Below are positions 30,667 through 39,735 of a DNA stretch of 64,000 nt, piece after piece; the first letter of the stretch is position 1; each line of letters opens with the position of its first letter. Origin of the DNA: an uncultured Rhodocyclaceae bacterium (GTDB lineage Bacteria > Pseudomonadota > Gammaproteobacteria > Burkholderiales > Rhodocyclaceae); assembly GCA_907163225.1 (NCBI GenBank), contig OU015322.1:1465001-1529000 (forward strand). The letters are read 5' to 3'. The position numbers and the translations under genes are program-made. The notes beneath the pieces were generated by a model. It did no database searches. It saw only the letters and a program-made list of their open reading frames with translations, and was not told the DNA's origin.

Positions 30667-31560
30667 TCAGGCCTTGCGCGGCAGATCGAAACGTACGATC
30701 GCCCGCCCGTCAGGGGTCTGCTTCGGCGCAGCCTTCCAGGCGTGGCCGTAGATCACTTCAAAGGTCGCCGACAGCTTGCCATCCTTGCGCATGGCTTCGT
30801 AAGCAGCCAGCCCGGCGGCCCATGACTTGCGGCCCGTCAGACTATGGCGCCGGGCTTTCATGGCGCACGCTGAGCCTGCGGCGCGCAACTCGGCGAACAG
30901 GGCATCGAGGTCTTCGTAGGTCAGCGTGATGACTTCCATGTCCATCACCGGATCGGCAAAACCGCAGCCAACCACCATGTCGCCGAGATCATGCATGTCG
31001 GCGAAGCGTTGGGTGTGGGCGTAGCCATCAGAGAAGGCCGCACGAAGTTCCCTCAGGGTATCCGGGCCGAGAGTCGAGAACATCAGCAGGCCGCCCACTT
31101 CCAGCACCCGATGCGCCTCGGCCAGCGCCGGAATCGGATCGTCCAGCCAGTGCAGCAGCAGGTTGGACCAGACTATTGCGGTCGACCGGGATTTAAGGGG
31201 TAAATTCGAAGCATTTCCAGCCACCCGGAGCGGCTCTGAATTTTTGCCGAGACCCAGCCAGCGTTGCCAGGCAGCGCGGGGCACACGGCCCGCTGAGAGC
31301 ATTGCCGGGGCAACATCGAGTCCGAGCAGTTCAGCCTCTGGGTAACGCGCGGAGAGACCGGGAAAGCTACCCCCACGACTGCAGCCAAGGTCAAGAATCC
31401 GCTTGGGTTCGAGCGTGACGAAATCGAGCCGCTCCTGCATTCGGCGATCGACTTCGCGGGCGAAAAAGTCACCCTCGGCGTAACTTGCCGCAGCCCTGGC
31501 GAAGCGTCGCCCAACAGCGCGCTGGTCGACGAAGCCGGTATGCGACGTTGCTGCGCTCAA
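30667..31560 (-). CDS. bioC: Malonyl-ACP O-methyltransferase BioC
   Basis: SAM-dependent methyltransferase of 297 residues that masks malonyl-ACP as its methyl ester to start biotin synthesis. Motif I is [10 protein letters not shown] near 55-64, with the post-motif [11 protein letters not shown] typical of BioC. It starts at TTG 31560, overlapping the bioB stop as TTGA. Motif copy 31176-31194 encodes SRSTA just before that segment. Confidence 0.9.
   Translation of the reverse strand: MSAATSHTGFVDQRAVGRRFARAAASYAEGDFFAREVDRRMQERLDFVTLEPKRILDLGCSRGGSFPGLSARYPEAELLGLDVAPAMLSAGRVPRAAWQRWLGLGKNSEPLRVAGNASNLPLKSRSTAIVWSNLLLHWLDDPIPALAEAHRVLEVGGLLMFSTLGPDTLRELRAAFSDGYAHTQRFADMHDLGDMVVGCGFADPVMDMEVITLTYEDLDALFAELRAAGSACAMKARRHSLTGRKSWAAGLAAYEAMRKDGKLSATFEVIYGHAWKAAPKQTPDGRAIVRFDLPRKA
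31176..31194 (-). repeat. Dispersed motif copy in bioC
   Basis: Minus strand reads AAATCCCGGTCGACCGCAA, with a fully palindromic GGTCGACC centre. It encodes KSRSTA. Confidence 0.6.
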
Positions 31561-32540
31561 ACGGCCTTGACGCCCAGACGGGCGAACAGCGCGTCGTCAC
31601 GGTTGACATCCGGGTTATCCGTGGTCAACAGGCGATCGCCGTAGAACATCGAATTGGCACCAGCCAGAAAGCACAGCGTTTGCAGCTCGTCGCCCATCTG
31701 CTGACGGCCTGCGGACAGGCGCACCCACGACGTCGGCATCATGATGCGGGCAGCGGCGATGGTGCGCACGAATTCGAAAGGATCGAGGCGGTCATTGTCG
31801 GCCATCGGCGTCCCTGGAATCGGCACCAGGTTATTGATCGGCACGGACTCCGGCGCCTTGGGCAGGTTGGCTAGCTGAACGAGCAAACCGGCGCGGTTCT
31901 TGCGCGATTCACCCATGCCGATGATGCCACCGGAGCAGACATTGATGCCGGCGTCGCGCACCTGCTCTAGGGTATCGAGACGGTCGTCGTGGGTGTGCGT
32001 CTTGATGACCTGACCGTAGAATTCCTTGTCAGTATCAAGATTGTGGTTGTAGTAGTCGAGGCCAGCCTCCTTGAGCTTGCTGGCCTGGCCGTCCTTCAGC
32101 ATGCCGAGCGTAACGCAGGTTTGCATGCCGAGCGCCTTCACTTCACGAACCATGTCGAGCACGCGGTCGAGATCGTTATCCTTCGGCCCTTTCCAGGCGG
32201 CGCCCATGCAGAAGCGGGAAGCCCCTTTGTCCTTGGCGGCCTGCGCGGCGGCAAGCACTTCGTTGAGCGGCATCAGGCGCTCACGCTCGGTGTCGGTATC
32301 GTAGCGGGCCGATTGCGAGCAATAGCTGCAGTCTTCCGAGCAACCGCCGGTCTTGACCGAAAGCAGCGTCGAGCGTTGAATGGCGTTCGGATCGAAGTTC
32401 TCGCGATGCACCCCCTGGGCGCGCCAGATCAAATCCATCAGCGGCATCTCATAAAGTGCGAGCACTTCATCGACCGACCAGCGACGGGCAGGAGCAGCGT
32501 GGGAAAGAGACGAAACAGCGGCGACGGAACTAGCTTGCAT
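31557..32540 (-). CDS. bioB: Biotin synthase
   Basis: Radical SAM enzyme of 327 residues that inserts sulfur into dethiobiotin. The radical SAM cluster cysteines are Cys67, Cys71 and Cys74 in [13 protein letters not shown]. The [2Fe-2S] ligands lie in the C-terminal half, in the usual [10 protein letters not shown] and [10 protein letters not shown] contexts. It is the first gene of bioB-bioC and is divergent from comF. Confidence 0.97.
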   Translation of the reverse strand: MQASSVAAVSSLSHAAPARRWSVDEVLALYEMPLMDLIWRAQGVHRENFDPNAIQRSTLLSVKTGGCSEDCSYCSQSARYDTDTERERLMPLNEVLAAAQAAKDKGASRFCMGAAWKGPKDNDLDRVLDMVREVKALGMQTCVTLGMLKDGQASKLKEAGLDYYNHNLDTDKEFYGQVIKTHTHDDRLDTLEQVRDAGINVCSGGIIGMGESRKNRAGLLVQLANLPKAPESVPINNLVPIPGTPMADNDRLDPFEFVRTIAAARIMMPTSWVRLSAGRQQMGDELQTLCFLAGANSMFYGDRLLTTDNPDVNRDDALFARLGVKAV

Positions 32541-32596
32541 GAAAGGCCTTGCGTGAAAAATGCTATAAAAATCAGATACGAAGTGTATCGGTAATT

Positions 32597-33340
32597 ATGA
32601 ATTATCGCGGACACTCTGGCTGGCTGTCAATTTTACCCCAGCCCGATGGACTCAAACGCCTCGGCCGACAAATCCTGAACGCCGCACTGCCGGCCAGCTG
32701 CCTGCTGTGTGGTGCCGAGAGCGATGCGGCCCTGCTTTGCCCGCCCTGCACCAGCGATCTCCCCAAGCTGCCGGCTACCCTCTGTCCACTATGCTCAGCG
32801 CAAACGACGCATGGCGAACGCTGCGGCGCCTGCCTTCGTGACCCCCCGCATTTCGACAGGACAGAAGCCCTTTTTCACTATGATTTTCCGGTCGACCGCA
32901 TCATTCACGCGCTGAAATACGGCCACCAGCTGGCCGTTGCCGACTGGTGCGCCCATAGGCTGGCCGAACGAATCGGCACCGGTGACTACGATTGCATCCT
33001 CCCCTTGCCCTTGCATCCGGAACGTCTGCGCGAACGGGGTTTCAACCAGTCCGCCGAGATTGCGAAAACCTTGGGAATTTCCCTGAATTTTCCAGTTGAC
33101 CGCAGCAATCTACTGCGCACGCGCGCTACGCCACGACAGGCCGAATTGCCGCTCAAGGAGCGGCACCGGAACGTGCGAGGTGCCTTCGAATGCCGTGCTG
33201 ATTTCACCGGCAAACGCCTGTTGCTGATCGATGATGTGATGACCACCGGCGCCACCGCCAACGAATGCAGTCGCGTACTCAAACTGCACGGCGCCGCCTC
33301 GGTCACCGTCGCGCTCATTGCCCGCGCGCTAAAGCACTGA
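32597..33340 (+). CDS. comF: ComF family protein (phosphoribosyltransferase fold)
   Basis: A 247-residue ComF/GntX protein. A four-cysteine zinc site (CLLCG, CPPC, CPLC, CGAC within about 33-92) is followed by a phosphoribosyltransferase domain with PRPP loop LLIDDVMTTGAT near 212-223. In naturally competent bacteria ComF is needed for DNA uptake or processing of incoming DNA. Two dispersed motif copies (32882 and 33086) encode FPVDR at two different points. Start MNYRGH was chosen by comparison with the family; no good ribosome-binding site is visible. Confidence 0.9.
   Translation: MNYRGHSGWLSILPQPDGLKRLGRQILNAALPASCLLCGAESDAALLCPPCTSDLPKLPATLCPLCSAQTTHGERCGACLRDPPHFDRTEALFHYDFPVDRIIHALKYGHQLAVADWCAHRLAERIGTGDYDCILPLPLHPERLRERGFNQSAEIAKTLGISLNFPVDRSNLLRTRATPRQAELPLKERHRNVRGAFECRADFTGKRLLLIDDVMTTGATANECSRVLKLHGAASVTVALIARALKH
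32882..32901 (+). repeat. Dispersed motif copy 1 in comF
   Basis: GATTTTCCGGTCGACCGCAT. It encodes DFPVDRI between the zinc region and the transferase domain. Confidence 0.75.
33086..33105 (+). repeat. Dispersed motif copy 2 in comF
   Basis: AATTTTCCAGTTGACCGCAG. It encodes NFPVDRS, in the same frame as copy 1, about 200 bp downstream. Confidence 0.75.
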
Positions 33341-33384
33341 ATCCGTGCTCTAATTCGCCCCCTTCACCGTTTGAAAGTCGTCGC

Positions 33385-33855
33385 GTGTTTGCCGTCGTTC
33401 TCTACCAGCCGGAAATTCCGCCCAACACGGGCAACATCATTCGCCTCTGCGCCAACACCGGGGCGGAACTGCATCTGGTCGAACCGCTCGGCTTCGATAT
33501 CACCGACAAGGGACTGCGCCGGGCCGGGCTGGACTATCACGAATATGCCCGCGTCGTTCGTTACGCAAACTGGGACGCCTGCAAGGCGGCGCTGAGCGGG
33601 CGACGACTGTTCGCCATGACGACCAAAGGCGTGGCCAATCCGTTCACCACGGCTTTGCAGGACAACGATGTGTTTGTGTTTGGCCGTGAAACCAGCGGCT
33701 TGCCGCCTGAGGTGCTGGCCGAATTCCCGCCGGAACAGCGACTCCGCCTGCCGATGCAGCCCGGGCAACGCAGCCTCAACCTATCCAACGCGGCAGCCGT
33801 CACGGTCTTCGAGGTTTGGCGCCAGGCGGGCTTTCCGGGCTCGCAACAAGCCTGA
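33385..33855 (+). CDS. trmL: tRNA (cytidine/uridine-2'-O)-methyltransferase TrmL
   Basis: SPOUT methyltransferase of 156 residues that modifies the wobble base of tRNA-Leu. Family hallmarks are the N-terminal FAVVLYQPEIPPNTGNIIRL, then FGRETSGLP and the knot segment RSLNLSNAAAV. The GTG at 33385 gives the family N-terminus; an in-frame ATG 40 codons upstream lies inside comF and was rejected. Confidence 0.94.
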   Translation: MFAVVLYQPEIPPNTGNIIRLCANTGAELHLVEPLGFDITDKGLRRAGLDYHEYARVVRYANWDACKAALSGRRLFAMTTKGVANPFTTALQDNDVFVFGRETSGLPPEVLAEFPPEQRLRLPMQPGQRSLNLSNAAAVTVFEVWRQAGFPGSQQA

Positions 33856-33859
33856 CAGA

Positions 33860-34849
33860 CTAAGCCAGTTCTTCCTTCGGGTCGCGTGCCATCAACTGTT
33901 CGAGTGCGTGTTCTGCTGACAAACGGCCATCGAGAACAGCGGCGACGGCGGCGCTGATCGGCATCTCGATCCCCAGCTTGCCCGACAAGCGATCGACTTC
34001 GCGGGCGGTATAAACGCCTTCGGCGACATGCCCAAGCTCTTCCAGAATCTGCGGCAATGACTTGTTTTGCGCCAGCGCCAGACCAACCCGGCGATTGCGC
34101 GACAGATCGCCGGTGCAAGTCAGGATCAGGTCGCCCATACCAGCGAGGCCCATGAAAGTTTGCCGGTCAGCGCCCAGAGCCAGACCAAGCCGGGCAATTT
34201 CTGCCAGCCCACGGGTCATCAGTGCCGCCCGTGAGTTCAGGCCAAGGCCCAGCCCGTCGCAAACGCCGGTGGCGATGGCCAACACATTCTTGACCGCACC
34301 GCCAACCTCAACACCAACCAGATCATCGTTGGCGTAAATGCGCAAACGCGTCGTGTGCAACTGACGCGCAGCTTCACGGGCAAAGTCCGGATCGTTGGCG
34401 GCCAGCGAAACCGCGGTGGGCTGACCCGCCGCCACTTCTTCGGCAAAACTGGGCCCGGACAAGGCACCACATAGCGCCCGCGGGCCGAGCACTTCTGCCA
34501 CGACCTGATGTGGCAATTTGCCGCTACCCGCTTCGAAACCCTTGCACACCCACAGCACGGGCAGGGTACAGCCCAGCACCTTCAGACGCTCAACGGTAGG
34601 GCGCAAGCCGGCTATTGGCGTCGCAATGATCAGCAACTCCGCCGAGGCCACAGCCGACGCGAAATCGGTCGACACGATCACCGACTCCGGCACCCGGTAG
34701 CCCGGGAAAAACCGATGATTTTCCCGCGTATTTTTCAGGTCGACCGCAACATCCTCTTCGCGCGACCACAGCGTCAATTCGTGCTTGTCGGCAAAGGCAA
34801 TCGCCAGCGCAGTGCCCCAGGCGCCAGCGCCAAGCAGCGCAACTTTCAT
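33860..34849 (-). CDS. gpsA: Glycerol-3-phosphate dehydrogenase (NAD(P)+)
   Basis: Cytoplasmic enzyme of 329 residues that makes sn-glycerol-3-phosphate for phospholipids. The nucleotide-binding motif LLGAGAWGTALA is at 5-16. Catalytic lysine context is seen in VGGAVKNVLAIATG. The ATG at 34849 overlaps the upstream gene stop as ATGA. secB-gpsA proximity is common in proteobacteria. Motif copy 34730-34749 encodes VAVDLKN. Confidence 0.96.
   Translation of the reverse strand: MKVALLGAGAWGTALAIAFADKHELTLWSREEDVAVDLKNTRENHRFFPGYRVPESVIVSTDFASAVASAELLIIATPIAGLRPTVERLKVLGCTLPVLWVCKGFEAGSGKLPHQVVAEVLGPRALCGALSGPSFAEEVAAGQPTAVSLAANDPDFAREAARQLHTTRLRIYANDDLVGVEVGGAVKNVLAIATGVCDGLGLGLNSRAALMTRGLAEIARLGLALGADRQTFMGLAGMGDLILTCTGDLSRNRRVGLALAQNKSLPQILEELGHVAEGVYTAREVDRLSGKLGIEMPISAAVAAVLDGRLSAEHALEQLMARDPKEELA
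34730..34749 (+). repeat. Dispersed motif copy in gpsA
   Basis: ATTTTTCAGGTCGACCGCAA. On the coding (minus) strand it encodes AVDLKN. Confidence 0.65.
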
Positions 34850-35292
34850 AAGCCCCAAACCTGCGTCGAGCGGATGTAGCCTATGGCCCCATCACGATGA
34901 CGAACCTTCGCCCAACCGGGCGATGCAGCCTCGACGAATTCCACCGCGACCCATTTTTCGAGCTCAGCGAGCACGGGAGCCTCAGGCTTGTCCGACTGGC
35001 GAATTTCAGCTCTGGCGGCGGTCACCACCAATGTTCGACGGTCAACAACGTTACGCGACTCAATCCAGGCCAGCGAGCCTTCGGCATCGCGAACCTTGAA
35101 CCAGCCCTCGAGCCGGACAACAACCTCAACCGGCGTCTGCGCCTTGATCAAATACAGCTTCTTGCCCTGCTGCGACGGCGCATCATAAAGGATGGCCGCC
35201 GGCACATTGACCGAACGGTAATCGATGGCCAGCGCTGCCGAAGCAGCGCCGATCAGCGACAGGGCGACAAGCGCGCGACGCCGCATGGTCAT
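34846..35292 (-). CDS. Secreted SH3-domain protein
   Basis: A 148-residue exported protein. A signal peptide (about 1-22) is followed by two bacterial SH3-like repeats, each with LYDAPS..., GWFKVRDAEG-type and GWAKVRHRDG-type segments. Such domains usually bind peptidoglycan. It lies 1 bp after secB and overlaps gpsA by 4 bp, so it belongs to the secB-gpsA operon. A second in-frame ATG two codons in is possible. Confidence 0.85.
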   Translation of the reverse strand: MTMRRRALVALSLIGAASAALAIDYRSVNVPAAILYDAPSQQGKKLYLIKAQTPVEVVVRLEGWFKVRDAEGSLAWIESRNVVDRRTLVVTAARAEIRQSDKPEAPVLAELEKWVAVEFVEAASPGWAKVRHRDGAIGYIRSTQVWGL

Positions 35293-35293
35293 T

Positions 35294-35758
35294 TTACTGA
35301 ATGGACGCGTCGGCCGGCGCGCCAGCCTGCTCTGCCTGCTGCAGACGCTGCATGTACATGCCTTCGAAATTGACCGGCTGCAGCACGATCGGCTGGAAAC
35401 CGGCGCGGCTGACGGCATCAGATACCGCTTCGCGAGCGTACGGGAACAGGATGTTCGGGCAGGCAACAGCAATCAGCGGCTCAAGCTGCTCTTCCGGCAC
35501 GTTCTGGATGCGGAAAATACCGGCCTGGCCGACTTCAACCAGGAAAACCGTCTTTTCGCCCATCTTGGCAGTGACGGTCACCGTCAGCACGACTTCATAG
35601 ACGCCTTCGCCAACGGCTCGGCCGCCGGTATTGAGCTGGATCTCGATCTGCGGCTGCTCACGCTCAAGGAAAATTTCCGGGGCGTTCGGGACCTCGATCG
35701 ACAGATCCTTGACGTAGAGTTTTTCGATACCGAAGACGGGCTGTTCGTTTTGTTCCAT
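35294..35758 (-). CDS. secB: Protein-export chaperone SecB
   Basis: Tetrameric cytoplasmic chaperone, 154 residues, that keeps preproteins unfolded for SecA. Family segments FGIEKLYVKDLSIEVPNAPE and CPNILFPYAREAVSDAVSRA are present. It follows grxC by 31 bp in the rhodanese-grxC-secB cluster common in beta- and gammaproteobacteria. Confidence 0.97.
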   Translation of the reverse strand: MEQNEQPVFGIEKLYVKDLSIEVPNAPEIFLEREQPQIEIQLNTGGRAVGEGVYEVVLTVTVTAKMGEKTVFLVEVGQAGIFRIQNVPEEQLEPLIAVACPNILFPYAREAVSDAVSRAGFQPIVLQPVNFEGMYMQRLQQAEQAGAPADASIQ

Positions 35759-35789
35759 GGTTTTTCTTTCTGAAGTTAAATCGGTTTAA

Positions 35790-36050
35790 TCAGCCTTCGA
35801 GCAGCGGCTTCAATTCGCCAGCAGCATCGAGTGCATAAAGATCGTCACAGCCACCCACATGGGTCTCGCCGATGAAGATTTGCGGCACTGTACGCCGCTG
35901 AGTTTTCCGCATCATTTCATCGCGCTGATCCGGATCAAGATCGACGCGAATCTCTTCGATTTCCGTCACCCCCCGCGCGCCGAGCAGCTGCTTGGCTCGC
36001 GTACAGTAAGGACAGACCGCCGTTGTGTACATCAGAACGCGGACGCTCAT
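35790..36050 (-). CDS. grxC: Glutaredoxin 3
   Basis: Dithiol glutaredoxin of 86 residues with active site Cys13-Pro-Tyr-Cys16 and the glutathione-binding segment TVPQIFIGETHVGGCDDL. It reduces disulfides with glutathione in the cytoplasm. It overlaps the rhodanese gene by 4 bp. Confidence 0.96.
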   Translation of the reverse strand: MSVRVLMYTTAVCPYCTRAKQLLGARGVTEIEEIRVDLDPDQRDEMMRKTQRRTVPQIFIGETHVGGCDDLYALDAAGELKPLLEG

Positions 36051-36472
36051 TTCTTTTTGCCGCCTTTTTTCACGGGATATCCGGCGCCAACCCAGGCATC
36101 AACGCCGCCCGCCAGGTTATGCAATTTTTCAAAACCCTGCTTCTTCAGCTCGCCACAGGCCTTGTTCGAACGCATGCCGGAGGCGCAGCAGACGACGATC
36201 GGCTTGTCCTTGAACTTCTCAAGCTCCGCGATGCGTTCGGCCAGCTTGCCGGCCGGGATATTTAGCGCTTCGGGCAGATGCCCGGCGGCGAACTCGTCGG
36301 CCTCGCGGACGTCAAGAATATGTGCATCTTCGCGGTTGATGAGCATCGTCGCCTCACCCGGATTGACGCTATTGCCAGAAGGACGAACCAGCAGCGGCCA
36401 AAGCAAGGACAAGCCGCTGACGGCAACCAGTCCAACCAGCATTATGTTCTGATTAATAAATTCCATCGGCAT
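36047..36472 (-). CDS. Membrane-anchored rhodanese
   Basis: A 141-residue sulfurtransferase with one N-terminal membrane segment (about 9-29) and a rhodanese domain (about 40-135). The active loop is CASGMR with Cys96, preceded by another cysteine (Cys95). It carries sulfane sulfur as a persulfide. It overlaps grxC by 4 bp and follows an ArsR regulator by 3 bp. That regulator context suggests reactive-sulfur handling, which is inference. The E. coli homologue in this cluster is YibN. Confidence 0.9.
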   Translation of the reverse strand: MPMEFINQNIMLVGLVAVSGLSLLWPLLVRPSGNSVNPGEATMLINREDAHILDVREADEFAAGHLPEALNIPAGKLAERIAELEKFKDKPIVVCCASGMRSNKACGELKKQGFEKLHNLAGGVDAWVGAGYPVKKGGKKK

Positions 36473-36475
36473 TAC

Positions 36476-36793
36476 TTAGGCTCCCGTGCCACAAAAAACT
36501 TCACGCATCATGCTGACCAGCTGCAAGGTGCGCTGGTCACCGACCCGGTAATAAACGCGGTTGGCGTCCTTGCGGGTGACCAACACGCCTTTTTCACGCA
36601 GGATAGCCAGATGCTGGGAGATATTGCTCTGCGACGTACCTACCGCTTCGACGATTTCCTGGACGCAGGCCTCCTGCTCGCCAAGCACACAAAGAATTTT
36701 GAGGCGTAGCGGGTGGGCAATGGATTTCAGCGCACGGGCGGCCAGCTCGATGTGCTCTTGCTTGTCGATCAAACTGAAGGAAGGCGTTTCCAA
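36476..36793 (-). CDS. ArsR-family regulator with candidate thiol switch
   Basis: A 105-residue winged-helix repressor of the ArsR/SmtB family. The recognition region is SQSNISQHLAILREKGV (about 54-70). It has Cys35, Cys43 and Cys101 but no CVC metal box. Cys43 and Cys101 lie close to the positions of the sensing pair in BigR/SqrR persulfide sensors. It appears to start at TTG 36793 with GAGG about 8 nt upstream. It leads the rhodanese-grxC-secB-gpsA set and is divergent from envC. Confidence 0.85.
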   Translation of the reverse strand: METPSFSLIDKQEHIELAARALKSIAHPLRLKILCVLGEQEACVQEIVEAVGTSQSNISQHLAILREKGVLVTRKDANRVYYRVGDQRTLQLVSMMREVFCGTGA

Positions 36794-36869
36794 GATAAAA
36801 CCTCGATATCGGTGAATGCCGCATTATAAAATAGCGTTTTGCGTTTCGCTTGAACGAAATCACCCAAAG

Positions 36870-38300
36870 ATGACAGTTGGACACGCCCGGCTCGGTCTGC
36901 GCAGACCCCAGCGCACCGCTCAAAGGCTGATGGCGGCGCTGATTGCCGTCGTTTTTTTCGGTGCGCAGCCAACCAGCGCCAAGCCGCAAACAGCTGAAAA
37001 AAAGCCGGCGCCGGCGCTTTCTTCGCCTGATATTGTTGAAAAACAGTCCGATCTTGGCGAACTTCGCACCCGTATCGACGGTCTCCGCAAGGAGCTGACC
37101 ACCAGCGAAGAGACCAAGGCGGACGCCGGCGATCGCCTGCGTGAAGCGGATCGGCTGATTTCCCGAATGGAACGCGAGTTGCACGAACTGAACGACTCCC
37201 GCGGTCAACTCGAAAAAAAGCTCAAAAATCTCGAACATCAGTCGCAAGAGCTCGGCATCACGCTCGGCCAGCAACAAGTCCAGCTGGAAAAGCTGATCTA
37301 TAAACAATACCTGCGCGGCACGCCAGACTCCCTGCAACTGCTGCTCAACGGCAACGACCCCAACCAGATGGCGCGCGACCTGCACTATGTGTCTGCCATC
37401 GCACTGACCCGTGCCGAGATGATGGGCGAGATCAACGCCAACATCGACAAGAAAAAATCGCTGGCCGCCGATGTCAAGGAGCGCAGCACCGAACTAGCCG
37501 AAGTCGAAGCTGAACAGAAAAAACGTCATGGCGAACTGCAAAAGCAACGCGAGGAACGCCAGGCGCTTTACGCGCAGATTTCCAGCAAAGTGAATGCGCA
37601 GCGCAAGGAAATCGGCAATCTTCAGCAAAACGAAAAGCGCCTGAGCAGCCTGATCGACCGCCTCTCAAAAATTCTTGCCGCACAAGCGGCCCAGGCAGCC
37701 AAAGCCGCTCGTGCGGCGGAGGCGGCGCGCCTCGCTGAAGCGACCAGAGCGGCCGAGGCGGCAAAAGCGGCAGCCCGCCAGAAGGAAAGACGTCAGGCTG
37801 CCGGCGAAGAAAAACCATCCGTCCGGCCGCCCCCCAGCGTAGAACCCGCGCGCCCGAAAGCACCCGAGACCGAAAACCGCCACGAACCCGTCGCCAGCGA
37901 CGGTAGCTTCGCCCGCCAGCGCGGCAACCTGCGCCTGCCGACGCGCGGCGCCGTATCCGGCCGCTTTGGCTCACCTCGCGACGGCGGTGGCACCTGGCGC
38001 GGCCTGTTCATCAAGGCCGGCGCGGGCAGTGACGTCAAGTCCATCGCCGGCGGCCGAGTCGTATTTTCGGAATGGATGCGCGGCTTCGGCAATCTGCTGA
38101 TCGTCGACCACGGCGATGGCTACCTGTCGATCTACGGCAACAACGATGCCCTGCTAAAACAGGTCGGCCAATCCGTCAAAGGCGGGGAAACCGTAGCGAC
38201 TGTCGGCAATAGCGGAGGCAATCCGGAATCCGGTTTATACTTTGAACTCCGCCACCAAGGGCAACCGATCGACCCGATGAAATGGGCCAGCTTGAAATGA
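36870..38300 (+). CDS. envC: Murein hydrolase activator EnvC
   Basis: A periplasmic protein of about 476 residues that activates cell-division amidases. A signal segment (LMAALIAVVFFGA, cleaved before KPQ) is followed by a long coiled coil (about 45-265), an alanine-rich linker and a C-terminal LytM domain (about 360-475). The LytM domain lacks a full HxH zinc site (LIVDHGDGYLSIYGN), as in non-catalytic activators. Start choice is uncertain: 36870 and 36930 are both possible. Motif copy 37199 encodes RGQLEKK in the coiled coil. It overlaps ctpA as ATGA. Confidence 0.92.
   Translation: MTVGHARLGLRRPQRTAQRLMAALIAVVFFGAQPTSAKPQTAEKKPAPALSSPDIVEKQSDLGELRTRIDGLRKELTTSEETKADAGDRLREADRLISRMERELHELNDSRGQLEKKLKNLEHQSQELGITLGQQQVQLEKLIYKQYLRGTPDSLQLLLNGNDPNQMARDLHYVSAIALTRAEMMGEINANIDKKKSLAADVKERSTELAEVEAEQKKRHGELQKQREERQALYAQISSKVNAQRKEIGNLQQNEKRLSSLIDRLSKILAAQAAQAAKAARAAEAARLAEATRAAEAAKAAARQKERRQAAGEEKPSVRPPPSVEPARPKAPETENRHEPVASDGSFARQRGNLRLPTRGAVSGRFGSPRDGGGTWRGLFIKAGAGSDVKSIAGGRVVFSEWMRGFGNLLIVDHGDGYLSIYGNNDALLKQVGQSVKGGETVATVGNSGGNPESGLYFELRHQGQPIDPMKWASLK
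37199..37217 (-). repeat. Degenerate dispersed motif copy in envC
   Basis: Minus strand reads TTTTTCGAGTTGACCGCGG, three mismatches from the consensus. It encodes RGQLEK. Confidence 0.4.
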
Positions 38301-39718
38301 GCAAAACTAAAACCATTAGCTTGACCGTCGGCGCATTCGTCGCCGGCGCACTGATCAGCCTGAACTTCCCGGCCATGGCCGACAAGGAAGCCAAAACGGG
38401 GCTGCCCATCGATGAGTTGCGAACCTTTGCCGAGGTCTACAGCGCCATCAAACAGGGCTATGTCGAACCGGTTGAAGACAAAAAGATGATCACAAATGCC
38501 ATTTCCGGCATGTTGTCGAACCTCGACCCCCACTCAGCCTACCTCGACGCGGACTCCTTCAAGGATCTGCAGGTTGGTACGCAAGGCGAATTTGGCGGCC
38601 TAGGTATTGAAGTCGGCATGGAAGACGGACTGGTCAAGGTTATTTCGCCGATCGAAGACACCCCGGCCTACCGTGCCGGCGTCAAGTCGGGCGACCTGAT
38701 CTTCAAACTGGACGAAACCCAGGTCAAAGGTCTGACCCTGGCTGAAGCCGTCAAGAAAATGCGCGGTAAGCCAAAGACACCGATCAAGCTGTCGATCATC
38801 CGCAAGGGCGAAACCAAGCCGGTCGAACTGACTCTGGTCAGAGAAGTCATCAAGGTGCAAAGCGTCAAATCCAAGCTGGTCGAGCCGGGTTACGGCTGGG
38901 TTCGCGTTACCCAATTCCAGGAAAACACCATCGCAGAACTGGCCAAGCACGTTTCTGCGCTTTACAAGGACGGCAACAAGCTGAACGGCCTGGTTCTCGA
39001 CCTGCGTAACGATCCGGGCGGCCTGCTCACCGGCGCCATCGGCGTCTCCGCAGCCTTCCTGCCAGCCGACGTCAAGGTGGTTTCCACCGACGGGCGCACG
39101 CAAGACGCCAAGCAGGAATTCAAGGCTCGCCCACAGGATTATCTGCGCGGCACCAAGGAAGACCCGCTGAAGAACCTGCCGGTTGAAGCCAAGAAAGTGC
39201 CGATGGTCATCCTGGTCAACGGCGGCTCTGCCTCGGCCTCGGAAATCGTCGCCGGAGCCCTGCAGGATCACAAGCGCGCCATCATCGTCGGCACGCAAAC
39301 CTTCGGCAAGGGTTCGGTACAATCCGTGCTGCCGCTGCCAAACAACACCGCGATCAAGCTGACCACGGCCCGCTACTACACGCCGGAAGGCCGCTCCATC
39401 CAGGCCAAGGGCATCACGCCGGACATCCTCGTTGAGGAAACAGCAAACGGCAACGGCAATGGCGGCATGCGCCTGCGCGAAGCCGATCTCGACCGTCACT
39501 TGAGTAACGACCGTGAAAAGGACGCCGCCAAAGAGACGACCAAGCCGGAACCCAAGGGACAAGCCAAGCCCGCCAAGACCGGCAAGGACAAGAGCAAGGA
39601 TGAGGCCGAGGACGACCTGCCGCAACGCCTGGAATACGCCACCAAGGGTGACTACCAGTTCCAGCAGGCGATGAATCTTCTCAAGGGTCTGCAGATCATG
39701 CAGAATAAAGCCCAATAG
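38297..39718 (+). CDS. ctpA: Carboxy-terminal processing protease (S41)
   Basis: Periplasmic serine protease of 473 residues. An N-terminal signal or anchor (about 7-30) is followed by a PDZ domain (about 85-165) and the S41 catalytic domain. The nucleophile is the serine in NGGSASASEIV near 312, with lysine in TFGKGSVQS near 337. The C-terminal region (about 395-450) is rich in lysine and glutamate. The envC-ctpA order is widely conserved and links it to cell-wall turnover. Confidence 0.95.
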   Translation: MSKTKTISLTVGAFVAGALISLNFPAMADKEAKTGLPIDELRTFAEVYSAIKQGYVEPVEDKKMITNAISGMLSNLDPHSAYLDADSFKDLQVGTQGEFGGLGIEVGMEDGLVKVISPIEDTPAYRAGVKSGDLIFKLDETQVKGLTLAEAVKKMRGKPKTPIKLSIIRKGETKPVELTLVREVIKVQSVKSKLVEPGYGWVRVTQFQENTIAELAKHVSALYKDGNKLNGLVLDLRNDPGGLLTGAIGVSAAFLPADVKVVSTDGRTQDAKQEFKARPQDYLRGTKEDPLKNLPVEAKKVPMVILVNGGSASASEIVAGALQDHKRAIIVGTQTFGKGSVQSVLPLPNNTAIKLTTARYYTPEGRSIQAKGITPDILVEETANGNGNGGMRLREADLDRHLSNDREKDAAKETTKPEPKGQAKPAKTGKDKSKDEAEDDLPQRLEYATKGDYQFQQAMNLLKGLQIMQNKAQ

Positions 39719-39735
39719 CTCACCAACGGGGAGGG

